Shown: positions 17,766 to 26,499, numbered from the stretch's first letter. The stretch is DNA of 64,000 nucleotides from an uncultured Lachnospiraceae bacterium (GCA_910585905.1 CAJUID010000009.1:19180-83179); one strand, 5' to 3'. Translations and numbers: made by a program. Notes: generated by a model from the letters alone, not told the origin.

Positions 17766-18518
17766 ATGTCTTTTGATATAGATTTGTATGAAAAACAGTT
17801 TCTAAATGATTACCAGAGCGGAGATTTTGAAAATACACTTACAGAATATAGAAAGAAAAAAATAAAGGAGATTCTTAAGGGATATTCTACAAAAAATATT
17901 CTAGAAATTGGCTGTGGTATGGAACCCTTCTTTCTTGTGTATCAGGACTTTGAAAAAATGACAGTGGTTGAGCCAGCTAATGCAATGTATCAGAGTGCAG
18001 TAAAGCATAGGAAAGAAGTTTTAGGAGATATTGAGTGTATTCATGATTTTATAGAAAACAGGGTAGATGAGCTGAAGGACAAAAAGTTTGATTTTATTTT
18101 ATTGATTGGATTGATACACGAAGTAGAGGATCCGAATAGGCTAATGGATGCGGTAAATAGATTATGTAGCAAAGATAGTTATGTTTTGATTACTACAAAT
18201 AATCCATATTCTTTTCATTTAACGCTTGCTTATGAGGCAGGAATGATTCCACAACTTGGGATATTGACAGATAAAGCGAAGTCCTTTCAGAGAAATTCTG
18301 CTTTTACAATGGACGAAATGAAAAAGCTTGCACAGAATCATGGCTTTTCTGTAGTTGAAGAGGGGTCTTATTTTATCAAGCCATTTTCTCATGGTCAGAT
18401 GAAAAAAATTGTGGATAACCAACTTATTGGAAGAGAGGTTTTGGATGGTCTAGATGGGTTGACAAAATATATACCGGAACTGGGAGCTGAAAATTATTGT
18501 GTAGCAAGATTAAGCTAG
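17766..18518 (+). CDS. Class I SAM-dependent methyltransferase (paralogue of the one at 15975)
   Basis: The 250-residue protein has motif I in NILEIGCGMEPFFLVYQ, then MTVVEPANAMYQSA and FDFILLIGLIHEVEDPNRL. The C-terminal third (TMDEMKKLAQNHGF, EEGSYFIKPFSHGQM, REVLDGLDGLTKY) mirrors the methyltransferase at 15975. ATG 17766 is preferred over GTG 17754: the GGGAGGTG at 17749-17756 serves it and overlaps the end of the preceding PLP-enzyme gene. Substrate unknown. Confidence 0.8.
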   Translation: MSFDIDLYEKQFLNDYQSGDFENTLTEYRKKKIKEILKGYSTKNILEIGCGMEPFFLVYQDFEKMTVVEPANAMYQSAVKHRKEVLGDIECIHDFIENRVDELKDKKFDFILLIGLIHEVEDPNRLMDAVNRLCSKDSYVLITTNNPYSFHLTLAYEAGMIPQLGILTDKAKSFQRNSAFTMDEMKKLAQNHGFSVVEEGSYFIKPFSHGQMKKIVDNQLIGREVLDGLDGLTKYIPELGAENYCVARLS

Positions 18519-18529
18519 GAGGGCAGAAC

Positions 18530-19777
18530 ATGTTCAATGATTATAGAATATTGGCGGAACCTGAAATGATATTGGAAAAGAAAATAATAATATATGGATG
18601 TGGTTCCTCAGGACAGCGTTTATTTCAGTTAATGGAAATTTTAGGGTGTAATATTATAGGTTTTTGTGATTCGGATGTGAAGAAAAAAGGCAAAAAGTTC
18701 GTTGGAGTAAATGTTTGGCATAAGTCAGACTTACCTTCAATGCTTGATGGGGAAACCATTATTATAGTTGCATCTGTATTTTATGATGAGATTATTAAGG
18801 AGTTAACTGACATTGTGGAGGGGGAGGTTGTTTTTACAAAGTATGCCTTTGGATTGTCACTTTGGCTAAATTATAAATCAATGAATTTTGAATTGCGTGA
18901 TGTCATTTTAGAATATATGGAAAATTGGAAGAAGATGGAATTTGCGTGTATGGAGGATTTTTGTAAGAAAGAGTCTATCAAACATCAAATGGCTCTTTAT
19001 CATAACAGCGTTTTAATCTATCAGCCAGGCAAGACGGGAAGTATGTCTTTATGGAGAACATGCGAAAGCTATGGTATAAGTTCAGTAGATGTGCATATAT
19101 TAAATCCATATAGTTCTAATATTAGATACATAGAGTGGTGTCAGCAGGCATGTAAAAGATTTCAAGGAAAAATAATTGTTCCAATTCGGGAACCAATTGC
19201 GAGAGATATTAGTAATTACTTTCAATTGCTTGCACTGAGTCCAGCAATTGTTGAAGAACTTTTTGATGTTCATGAGTTTTACGAAGGTTTTCATAAAATA
19301 TATTATGATTATCTGATTAAGGAAAATGAAACGGAATTTAATGGATATCCTATTACTAATGATGCTTATAACTATAGGAGAGAGGGGTATGTAAAGTATG
19401 GATATGAATTTGACTTTTTTGAGATTGAATTGAAGAGGTATTTTGGGATTGATGTGATGAAACATTCATTTGATACCCAAAGGGGGTATTCTATTATAAA
19501 AGAGAAAGGTATAGAAATATTATTGATCCAGCTTGAAAAGATGAATGAGTTAGAGGGAGTGGTAGGGGAATTTCTTAACATACCTAATTTTAAATTAAAT
19601 TCGACCAATGTAGGTAGTGAAAAGGAGTATAGATATTTATATCAAATATTTAAGAATAATATCAAAATGAAACAGGAGTATGTTGATTTTTATTATAAAA
19701 ATAATGTCGCGATGGAGCATTTCTATTCGGAGGATCAGAGAAATCATTTTTATAATAAGTGGATAAAATATATGTAA
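18530..19777 (+). CDS. Rossmann-like module fused to NKWYS-family sulfotransferase-like protein
   Basis: Residues about 17-110 are the recurring module (KIIIYGCGSSGQRLF, GFCDSDVKKKG, IIIVASVFYDEIIKEL). From about residue 160 the protein resembles the 'putative capsular polysaccharide synthesis' NKWYS family: a P-loop-like IYQPGKTGSMSLWRTC, IIVPIREPIARDISNYF and a C-terminal FYNKW block. These are the PAPS-site features of sulfotransferases. ATG 18530 behind TAGGAGGG is chosen over 18497. It is only distantly similar to the sulfotransferase-fold gene at 7695, so two separate sulfation-type activities are possible. Confidence 0.7.
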   Translation: MFNDYRILAEPEMILEKKIIIYGCGSSGQRLFQLMEILGCNIIGFCDSDVKKKGKKFVGVNVWHKSDLPSMLDGETIIIVASVFYDEIIKELTDIVEGEVVFTKYAFGLSLWLNYKSMNFELRDVILEYMENWKKMEFACMEDFCKKESIKHQMALYHNSVLIYQPGKTGSMSLWRTCESYGISSVDVHILNPYSSNIRYIEWCQQACKRFQGKIIVPIREPIARDISNYFQLLALSPAIVEELFDVHEFYEGFHKIYYDYLIKENETEFNGYPITNDAYNYRREGYVKYGYEFDFFEIELKRYFGIDVMKHSFDTQRGYSIIKEKGIEILLIQLEKMNELEGVVGEFLNIPNFKLNSTNVGSEKEYRYLYQIFKNNIKMKQEYVDFYYKNNVAMEHFYSEDQRNHFYNKWIKYM

Positions 19778-19858
19778 CTTTAATAGTTTTGTTTAGAACA
19801 AGAACTGGAAATAAGGTACTTTCATTAGATTTGAGCTTACAGCGAAGGAGATTTATAT

Positions 19859-21781
19859 ATGAATATGACAATATTTGATTATAATATGTCGTTATTATCA
19901 AAAGAAAAAAAGTATTATATATTAGGTTGTGATGACAGTGCCAGGCAATTTGCTATTCGGCTTCTGAATTCTGGAGTTTATTTTCATGGTTTTGTAGTTT
20001 TAAATAATGTATTGGAGCAAGGTTGTCGATTATGGAATAAGCCAATTATTGATATTCAGGAATGCCTTGAGTGTTCGGATATTATGATAATAACTTCATA
20101 CATAAGCTATCTTCAGGATAAGGAAGTTTTAAAGAAATATAGGCTAGATGCAAAATTGATAAAATTTGAAATATTAAAGCCATGTATCACTGATGCATCT
20201 GGGGTTGTAATTTATGGGACTGGTTCGCAAGGTGAAGAAATATTTCAAGCTTGTTCTGACTTGATTAATGTTTGCTATTTTAGTAATTCTAATGAAAATC
20301 GTTGGGGAAATTATTTTTGTGGAAGAAAGATTATTTCTCCACAGGAAATAACAAACTTACCGGATGATACAGTTATTATAATAGCCAGTAATGCATATCA
20401 AAAAATACATGACAGTTTATTAGAATGCCATATTGAAGATGACAGGATATACTGTCTAGAAAATGGGGCATTGAGATTTTGCCAATCTTATATAATTGAA
20501 AATTCGTTTTTGATATCTAAATTAATGTTTTTGTTACAAAATAATAAAAATATGGTTCTTTATGGAGAAGAGGCTATTGTGGAGAAGATTCGAGAAAAGT
20601 TTGAATTATTAGATTTTTATAATATCGAGACGATAGGCCGGAAAAGTAAGGAAGAGGATGGGAGTTTATTTCAGTTATTGTATTTTGATTGGAAAGAAAA
20701 AATTTGTTTACTTGCGGATGATATGAACATAAGAAGCATGGAGTTAATAGATAAAATAGGTATTCCAGTAAAAAATATTTACTGGTTAAAAAATTGTGAT
20801 GAGTACCAAAAGTATGACCATATTAAAAAATATAAATATGTTGCAGATCCTACGCTTGGTTATTCGGCGGTAGTATTAGGAAAGGGCGAGGAAGGCGAAG
20901 CGGAATATTCTGGTTTTGTAAAATATGAGTATAAAGATGATAGTAATAATATATGTACTATTTTGACATTAGGTGGCTCTACTACACAAAGTTTTTTTGT
21001 ACGTGAGCCAACATGGAGTGAATGCCTATCCCGTATTTTGACAAAAAAGAAGATTCCACACAGAATTTTATGCGGAGGGATTGGAGGGTATTCCAATATT
21101 CAGGAATTTTTAAAATTAACACGAGATGGAATTATGTTGCAGCCAGATATTGTTTTAAGTTATAGCGGGGTAAATAATACGAACTGGCTTATGGATGAGG
21201 AATATCCTTTTATTCATAGATATCAGAGAGCAATTTTTGATAAACTAAAAGTAAAAAGACATATTAAGGTTGGCGTAGATGATATATCATTGTCTGCTTC
21301 AGTAAACTATGGGATTAAAGATCAGGAATATAATCCATTTCAATTTTGGCTTATGTATGAGAGATTAATGAATAGTGTTTGTAAAGAATTGTCAATTACA
21401 TTTAAAGCATATCTACAGCCAATACTTTTTTCAAAACCAGTGTTTGATGAATATGATCAGGAATTATTGCTGGGTATGTTTGGTATTACAGCAAAAACGT
21501 CTGAAGATATGTATCAATATGCCGAGGATATCACACAAAAATATAGTAGAGATGTTAAGAATGCGCTTTTATTTAGAGAAGAAGTAAAAGAATATAGCAA
21601 TATTTATCCAGATTGGCTTGTCGATTTTTCTCATATTATGGACAATAAAGAAAAGGTATATATGGATGAAGCCCACGTTTATGAATGTGGAAATGAGATT
21701 ATTGCTGAATGTATTTACGAGTCTATTTCACATGATATAACAAAACTATCGCATATAGATAATTGTGTAAGAAGGGAGTAA
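19859..21781 (+). CDS. SGNH hydrolase with two or three N-terminal Rossmann-like modules
   Basis: The 640-residue protein starts with a degenerate module (about 15-105, YYILGCDDSARQF, IMIITSYISYL), then a canonical one (114-205, VVIYGTGSQGEEIF, VIIIASNAYQKIHD) and perhaps a third remnant (about 231-310, NMVLYGEEAIVEKI). The SGNH hydrolase domain fills residues about 360-640: nucleophile Ser374 in LGGSTTQ, CGGIGGYSN, SYSGVNNTN and the Asp/His pair in YMDEAHVYE (about 603 and 606). It lacks a signal peptide, so it may de-O-acylate or transfer acyl groups on a glycan precursor in the cytoplasm. Confidence 0.75.
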   Translation: MNMTIFDYNMSLLSKEKKYYILGCDDSARQFAIRLLNSGVYFHGFVVLNNVLEQGCRLWNKPIIDIQECLECSDIMIITSYISYLQDKEVLKKYRLDAKLIKFEILKPCITDASGVVIYGTGSQGEEIFQACSDLINVCYFSNSNENRWGNYFCGRKIISPQEITNLPDDTVIIIASNAYQKIHDSLLECHIEDDRIYCLENGALRFCQSYIIENSFLISKLMFLLQNNKNMVLYGEEAIVEKIREKFELLDFYNIETIGRKSKEEDGSLFQLLYFDWKEKICLLADDMNIRSMELIDKIGIPVKNIYWLKNCDEYQKYDHIKKYKYVADPTLGYSAVVLGKGEEGEAEYSGFVKYEYKDDSNNICTILTLGGSTTQSFFVREPTWSECLSRILTKKKIPHRILCGGIGGYSNIQEFLKLTRDGIMLQPDIVLSYSGVNNTNWLMDEEYPFIHRYQRAIFDKLKVKRHIKVGVDDISLSASVNYGIKDQEYNPFQFWLMYERLMNSVCKELSITFKAYLQPILFSKPVFDEYDQELLLGMFGITAKTSEDMYQYAEDITQKYSRDVKNALLFREEVKEYSNIYPDWLVDFSHIMDNKEKVYMDEAHVYECGNEIIAECIYESISHDITKLSHIDNCVRRE

Positions 21782-21783
21782 AA

Positions 21784-23631
21784 ATGTATATATTAGGAAT
21801 ATCTGGTTTATACCATGATTCTGCAGCTGCATTGATCTGCGACGGGGAAATTGTTGCGGCGGCGCAGGAGGAGCGTTTTACAAGGGTCAAACATGATGCC
21901 CGTATTCCGGCAAATGCCATCCGGTACTGCTTAAAGCAGGGCGGTATTGCGGCGGAGGATTTGGAGGCAGTTGTCTACTATGACCAGCCTCTTCTGACCC
22001 TGGACCGTTTTTTAAAGAATGCCTTGGCCCTGGGGGAGGAAGCGGGGGCTTTGGTAGAGCGGACCTACCCGGATTTATTTGCCCGGAAACTCTGGATCCA
22101 CAGGCAGATTGAGGCTGCAGCCGGCGGGCTTGGAAAACAGGGGAAGCTGTTTGTTACAAAGCACCATATCTCCCATGCGGCATCCGCATTTTACCCGTCA
22201 CCGTTTGAAAAAGCGGTTGTGCTGACGGTTGACGGTGTTGGCGAGTGGACAACCACTGCAGTCGGCGTTGGGGATGGGAACAGCCTTATGCTGTATGAGG
22301 AGATAAAGTACCCGCATTCCATCGGGTTACTCTACAGTGCGTTTACCTATTTCTGCGGTTTTAAGGTAAATTCGGGCGACTATAAGTTTATGGGGCTGGC
22401 ACCGTACGGGAAGCCTGTTTACTATGATGTTATCCGGGAAAAGATGGTTGACATAAAGGAGGACGGCTCTTACCGCCTAAATATGGAGTATTTTGATTAC
22501 CATAAGGGCGGCACGATGATCAACGAGGTAAAGTTTTCGGAGCTCTTTGGCGGTGGGAGGAGGCAGCCGGAATCCAGGATTACACAGCGTGAGATGGATA
22601 TCGCCGCTTCCGTCCAGAAGATCACGGAGGAGATGGTCATACTCCTTGCGCGCCATGCAAAGGAGAAGTACGGGGATGGGGTCCAGAACCTGTGCCTTGC
22701 GGGAGGTGTGGCTTTAAATTGCGTGGCCAACGGGAAGCTGCAGAAGGCGGGCATATTTAAAAATATCTGGATACAGCCTGCCGCGGGTGATGCGGGCGGC
22801 GCCCTTGGTGCGGCACTGTATACATATTATGCGCATTTTGGGAAAGAACGTTTGCCGGAGGAGGGCGACAGCCAAAAGGGGAGCCTGTTAGGCCCGGCCT
22901 TTGCTTCGGGTGAGATAGAAGATTATCTGAAAGGAAGCGGATATCCTTATCACTTGTGCAGTAATAAGGAAGAGAAGGCGGCGCTCCTTGCAAGGCTCCT
23001 GTCTGAGGAAAGGATCGTCGGCGTGGCGCAGGGGCGCATGGAGTTTGGGCCAAGGGCGCTTGGGAACCGCAGCATCCTTGCGGACTGCCGTTCACCTTAC
23101 ATGCAGTCGAGGATCAACCTAAAAATCAAATACCGGGAATCCTTCCGGCCATTTGCGCCGCTTGTGCTTGCCGAGCGGGAAGCGGAGTATTTTGACCTGC
23201 CATGTGACAGCCCATATATGTTAAAAGTAGGGGATGTGCAGCCGGGGAGGAGGGAGCCGTTTGACCTGGAGGGGCTTTTGTCCGACCGGGAAGGGGACAT
23301 GCTTCAGGTTGTATCGGAGCCGCGCTCTGATATCCCAGCCGTGACACATGTGGATTACAGCGCAAGGATACAGACGGTGGACCGGGGTCGAAACCCGGAG
23401 CTGTACGGAATCCTGTCGGAATATGAGAAGCTGACGGGGTGTGCAGTCCTTGTAAATACATCGTTTAATGTGCGCGGTGAGCCGATCGTGTGCACGCCCA
23501 AAGATGCCTATGAGTGTTTTATGAGGACGGATATGGATGTATTGGTACTGGAGGATGCGGTGCTCTACAAGGAGGAGCAGCCGGAATTTGAAGAGACAGA
23601 GGACTGGAGGGAAAAATATGCGCTGGACTGA
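21784..23631 (+). CDS. Carbamoyltransferase, NodU/CmcH family
   Basis: The 615-residue protein has the full family layout. The N-terminal kinase-like/Kae1-type domain shows LGISGLYHDSAAALI, AAQEERFTRVKHD, KHHISHAASAFYPSPFE, VLTVDGVGEW and LAGGVALNCVANGKL; the C-terminal YrdC-like half shows GRMEFGPRALGNRSILAD and VNTSFNVRGEPIV. It transfers carbamoyl phosphate through carbamoyl-AMP to a sugar hydroxyl. ATG 21784 follows AGAAGGGAG. Base composition jumps: 37 of 60 bases at 22021-22080 are G or C, against 17 of 60 at 21601-21660, a sign of transfer. Confidence 0.92.
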   Translation: MYILGISGLYHDSAAALICDGEIVAAAQEERFTRVKHDARIPANAIRYCLKQGGIAAEDLEAVVYYDQPLLTLDRFLKNALALGEEAGALVERTYPDLFARKLWIHRQIEAAAGGLGKQGKLFVTKHHISHAASAFYPSPFEKAVVLTVDGVGEWTTTAVGVGDGNSLMLYEEIKYPHSIGLLYSAFTYFCGFKVNSGDYKFMGLAPYGKPVYYDVIREKMVDIKEDGSYRLNMEYFDYHKGGTMINEVKFSELFGGGRRQPESRITQREMDIAASVQKITEEMVILLARHAKEKYGDGVQNLCLAGGVALNCVANGKLQKAGIFKNIWIQPAAGDAGGALGAALYTYYAHFGKERLPEEGDSQKGSLLGPAFASGEIEDYLKGSGYPYHLCSNKEEKAALLARLLSEERIVGVAQGRMEFGPRALGNRSILADCRSPYMQSRINLKIKYRESFRPFAPLVLAEREAEYFDLPCDSPYMLKVGDVQPGRREPFDLEGLLSDREGDMLQVVSEPRSDIPAVTHVDYSARIQTVDRGRNPELYGILSEYEKLTGCAVLVNTSFNVRGEPIVCTPKDAYECFMRTDMDVLVLEDAVLYKEEQPEFEETEDWREKYALD

Positions 23632-23971
23632 TATGGATGAGAAAGAGATGATAAAGGCATGGGCAGCGGAGGAATATTCGGAAGAGATACAGCGGGAATA
23701 TCTGCCGCAGCCGGATGTCTGCAGGGAGAGCTACTGGGCAGACTATGATAATGGCGGGAACCTTATGGAATATGATTTTTCTTCTATCTCGGAATTATTG
23801 GTTTTGTTAGAAGCTGAATTGCCAGAGAAAAAGATGGAAGATTTATTTAAACCTATAGCTGTAGCAACATTTAAGCAGCGTGCTAGAGAATCAGTAGACG
23901 GAAGGATTTTGACGGAGGCTGGGGAAGAGGTAGGCAAGATGGAAATACCAGAGTTTGTATATATTTTCTAA
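23618..23971 (+). CDS. Small acidic protein of unknown function, coupled to the carbamoyltransferase
   Basis: This 117-residue protein starts at ATG 23618 inside the end of the carbamoyltransferase gene (14-base overlap), behind CTGGAGGG. No membrane segment or known motif is recognised; it is acidic and rich in Glu (WTDMDEKEMIKAWAAEEYSEE). The first half is GC-rich like the carbamoyltransferase, while from about 23760 the codons turn AT-rich like the rest of the locus. This suggests a junction of two sequence origins inside the gene. Function unknown. Confidence 0.65.
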   Translation: MRWTDMDEKEMIKAWAAEEYSEEIQREYLPQPDVCRESYWADYDNGGNLMEYDFSSISELLVLLEAELPEKKMEDLFKPIAVATFKQRARESVDGRILTEAGEEVGKMEIPEFVYIF

Positions 23972-24184
23972 AAGGGGATGGATTACTTAAACCGAAAGGA
24001 ATACTATCCAGGATTTTTTTATGTACTTGGAAAGAAAAAATAGGTTTTCGCTTGCAAGGAGGAAGTATTTATAGTAGAGGGGATCATAGAAATGATATGG
24101 GCAGCGAGTGACAGTTGGGCAACTTAATAATTATAAATTATTATTTGAATACACAATGCTTTTAAATTATAGGGGAGGCGTTTA
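23972..24184 (+). other. Intergenic stretch before the recombinase; AT-rich palindrome
   Basis: No convincing gene is present. An orphan ribosome-site-like AAGGAGGAAG at about 24056-24065 has no good ORF after it and may be a relic. A 17-base AT-rich inverted repeat, AATAATTATAAATTATT, lies at 24126-24142, some 40 bases before the recombinase gene. AGGGGAGGCG precedes the next ATG. Confidence 0.4.
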
Positions 24185-24922
24185 ATGGCTACTAATATAA
24201 CAAAAAAACGCATAATGGATTTTGCCCTTTCTTTGAAAGTTCAGCAGAGGAGTGCCAATACAATAACTTCATATACAACAAATATCCGGAAATTAGAGCT
24301 TTTTTTAGATGGCAAGGAACTTACAAAGGAGCAGATACTTGCATATAAAAAATGGCTCTCTGATCAGGGATTTAAACAGCGCACGATTAATGCCTATCTT
24401 GCTGCTGTAAATCAGTTTTGTGATGTAATGGGGTGGAAAGAGATGAAAGTAGTATTAGATCCTATCAGTCAGGATGTCACAGAGGAAACCAGAAAACAGA
24501 TGTCGTCATCAAGTTATGGGAAAATAGTTTATACGGCACTCCAAAATGGCAAGGAAAGGCTTGCGATGATGATACAGGTTTTATTTCTGATGGATTTAAG
24601 ATTTTGTGAACTTGAAAGATTCACAGTAGAAGCCTTGGAAAAAGGAGAAGTAGATGTTGTCAGGAAACATCAAAATAGAAAAATCCCAATACCGGAAAAA
24701 GTTTTGAAGGATCTGCGTACATATATAAAGCATGAACAGATAATTTCGGGGATTATTTTTCGGACTAGCAATGGGGCGCCTATTGATAGGTCAAATTTCA
24801 GAAAGGATATTAAGAAAATATGTGTGCTTGCTGGCGTGGAGGAAGAACTGGGCTCTATTCAGCATTTGAAGAATGTTGTTATGGATGAGAGTCCTTATTA
24901 TGGACTTAAAAAATGGGAGTAA
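24185..24922 (+). CDS. Tyrosine recombinase/phage integrase-like protein, truncated
   Basis: The 245-residue protein has an N-terminal SAM-like core-binding domain (SANTITSYTTNIRKLELFLDG, TINAYLAAVNQFCDVMGW, residues about 10-90) and the first part of the catalytic domain, with the first catalytic Arg region at LMDLRFCELERFTVEAL and a Lys in VVRKHQNRKIPIPE. The end, IQHLKN, looks like the beginning of the HxLR box with Arg replaced by Lys; the remaining His/Trp and Tyr nucleophile are absent. It therefore looks inactive or reduced to DNA binding. It sits inside the glycan locus, not beside a recognisable prophage. Confidence 0.65.
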   Translation: MATNITKKRIMDFALSLKVQQRSANTITSYTTNIRKLELFLDGKELTKEQILAYKKWLSDQGFKQRTINAYLAAVNQFCDVMGWKEMKVVLDPISQDVTEETRKQMSSSSYGKIVYTALQNGKERLAMMIQVLFLMDLRFCELERFTVEALEKGEVDVVRKHQNRKIPIPEKVLKDLRTYIKHEQIISGIIFRTSNGAPIDRSNFRKDIKKICVLAGVEEELGSIQHLKNVVMDESPYYGLKKWE

Positions 24923-24954
24923 TGTTTTGAGAGAATTTTGATAGGAGGATTATC

Positions 24955-25968
24955 ATGTTTTCTAATTTTGTATCTTTAGGTGCGGCATGTCCGACGGCTT
25001 CTTCTATGTCAAAATACGGTTTGCGGAGTTTTTCAGGGCCGTTTGACTGGTTGGTTACTAGCTGTTTGGACTGGGTATTATACTATATGGAAAACGGTTT
25101 TAATGATTTTTTGGAGAAAGAGAATTTAGAGCGTTTTAAAGGAAGTCCGTTGAAATTTAGAGATAGAAAAAGTGGGTTTGTTTTTTTGCATGATGAAGAA
25201 TATCCCTTTGAAGATAGGTTTTATGACTTGAAGCAAAAATATCAAAAGCGAATAGACCGTTTTATGAAAGAAATTAAAAAGCCCACCTGTTTTTTGCGCT
25301 CTGTGATTTCTTCATATGAGCTTGACTATATTTCGAGTAATGTCAGCTACATAGAACAAATTATAAAAAGTAAAAATAGTGAAAGTGAGTTAGTTCTTTT
25401 GATTCATAGGGATGCACAGATTCCCAAATCCCTGCCATTTAAATATTTTATAATGTCTGGAGAGTTTGCAAAAGGACATGAGACATTAAGGAGCTGGTTT
25501 GATGGTGCAGATGGGTTTCTGGAATTTTGTGCAGACAATTACAGTCCAGCTTCACTTATGAAGAATATAGCGTATGACCAGAAGAAAGAAATACAGTTTT
25601 GGCATAAGAGAATGGATAAAGTGTCTCAAAAATATAATACACTTGTAAAATTATGTAATTTTGACTTTAGTGACGAATCTATTCCAAGGCGTATTATTAT
25701 TTATGGTGCTGGGCACATTGGATGTAATTTTTACAAAAAGATTAAAAATTTTTGTGAAGTGATTTGTTTTGTTGATAAAAATGAAAACGGTAAAGAATTA
25801 GACGGAATTCCGATTGTAGGGATAGAGGAGGTAAATGATATTAATGATTTAGCCTTTATTGTTACAGCTACACATAATTTTGAAAAAATTAAGCGGGAGA
25901 TAAAATGGCACTATAAGACAGCTCTTGTAATATCCTTGGATGATTTGCTGGTAGATAATCCGTTTTAA
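24955..25968 (+). CDS. DUF1796-family protein with C-terminal Rossmann-like module
   Basis: Residues 1 to about 200 match the DUF1796 putative papain-like cysteine peptidase family: FVSLGAACPTASSMSKYGLR, SGPFDWLVT, FLHDEEYPF and CFLRSVISSYELDY. Residues 246-337 are the recurring module (RIIIYGAGHIGCNFY, CFVDKNENG, FIVTATHNFEKIKREI). A peptidase activity is not demonstrated for the family; its members are common in surface glycan loci. AGGAGG precedes the ATG. This is the last gene of the plus-strand glycan locus and ends at a strong hairpin. Confidence 0.75.
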   Translation: MFSNFVSLGAACPTASSMSKYGLRSFSGPFDWLVTSCLDWVLYYMENGFNDFLEKENLERFKGSPLKFRDRKSGFVFLHDEEYPFEDRFYDLKQKYQKRIDRFMKEIKKPTCFLRSVISSYELDYISSNVSYIEQIIKSKNSESELVLLIHRDAQIPKSLPFKYFIMSGEFAKGHETLRSWFDGADGFLEFCADNYSPASLMKNIAYDQKKEIQFWHKRMDKVSQKYNTLVKLCNFDFSDESIPRRIIIYGAGHIGCNFYKKIKNFCEVICFVDKNENGKELDGIPIVGIEEVNDINDLAFIVTATHNFEKIKREIKWHYKTALVISLDDLLVDNPF

Positions 25969-25978
25969 TTACATTTTT

Positions 25979-26012
25979 TACCTAGCAGCCGGGTGAAACC
26001 TTGCTGCTAGGT
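25979..26012. terminator. Bidirectional terminator between the glycan locus and the XRE regulator
   Basis: ACCTAGCAGC (25980-25989) pairs perfectly with GCTGCTAGGT (26003-26012) over a 13-base loop. It lies between two convergent genes. On the minus strand the hairpin is followed by a run of T (plus-strand AAATT/TTTTTTA context at 25973-25980). Confidence 0.8.
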
Positions 26013-26029
26013 AATTTATGCTTACTCAG

Positions 26030-26353
26030 CTATTTTTTTCGTCTTTCTTCCATATAATAATATATTTTTTGCAATAACAATTTATCATCATAGTTCAGCC
26101 GGTTGGAGCGTTCCTGGAAAACCATGTTTTCGATTGATGCAGTTAAGTAGTCTCCTAATAAGATATCGTTTGGAGTGACATTTAAGGCATGGCAGATATT
26201 AATCAAAGTTTCTAAAGACATACTCACAGTGCCAGTCTCAATGTGGGACAGATGAATGGAAGAGATATTTGCCCGTTCTGACAATTCTGTCTGTGTCATG
26301 TTTTGTTCTTTTCTTAATTCTTTTATATTTTTTCCGATTTGCCTTATATTCAT
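26030..26353 (-). CDS. XRE-family transcriptional regulator
   Basis: The 107-residue protein is a single Cro/CI-type HTH (residues about 6-62: IGKNIKELRKEQNMTQTEL, ANISSIHLSHIETG, LETLINICHALNV) plus a charged C-terminal helix. The ribosome site GAGGTAGACC precedes the ATG on the minus strand. It is convergent with the glycan locus; its target is not apparent. Confidence 0.88.
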   Translation of the reverse strand: MNIRQIGKNIKELRKEQNMTQTELSERANISSIHLSHIETGTVSMSLETLINICHALNVTPNDILLGDYLTASIENMVFQERSNRLNYDDKLLLQKIYYYMEERRKK

Positions 26354-26470
26354 GGTCTACCTCGTTTTTTATGATTCCTGTATTTCCTGTCTTTAGGATA
26401 CCAGGAAGTTATTGAAAGTAAAATAATTTGTAGCAAGGTTATTGTTTAGTTTCAAATAACTATATGTATT

Positions 26471-26499
26471 ATAATATATAGATGGATGAATATTTGCAA
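26471..26499 (-). promoter_or_regulatory. Possible sigma-A promoter of the XRE gene
   Basis: On the minus strand TTGCAA (26494-26499) and TATTAT (26471-26476) are separated by 17 bases, about 120 bases upstream of the XRE start. A TATAAT three bases further on is an alternative -10. Surroundings are AT-rich, so this is tentative. Confidence 0.4.
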
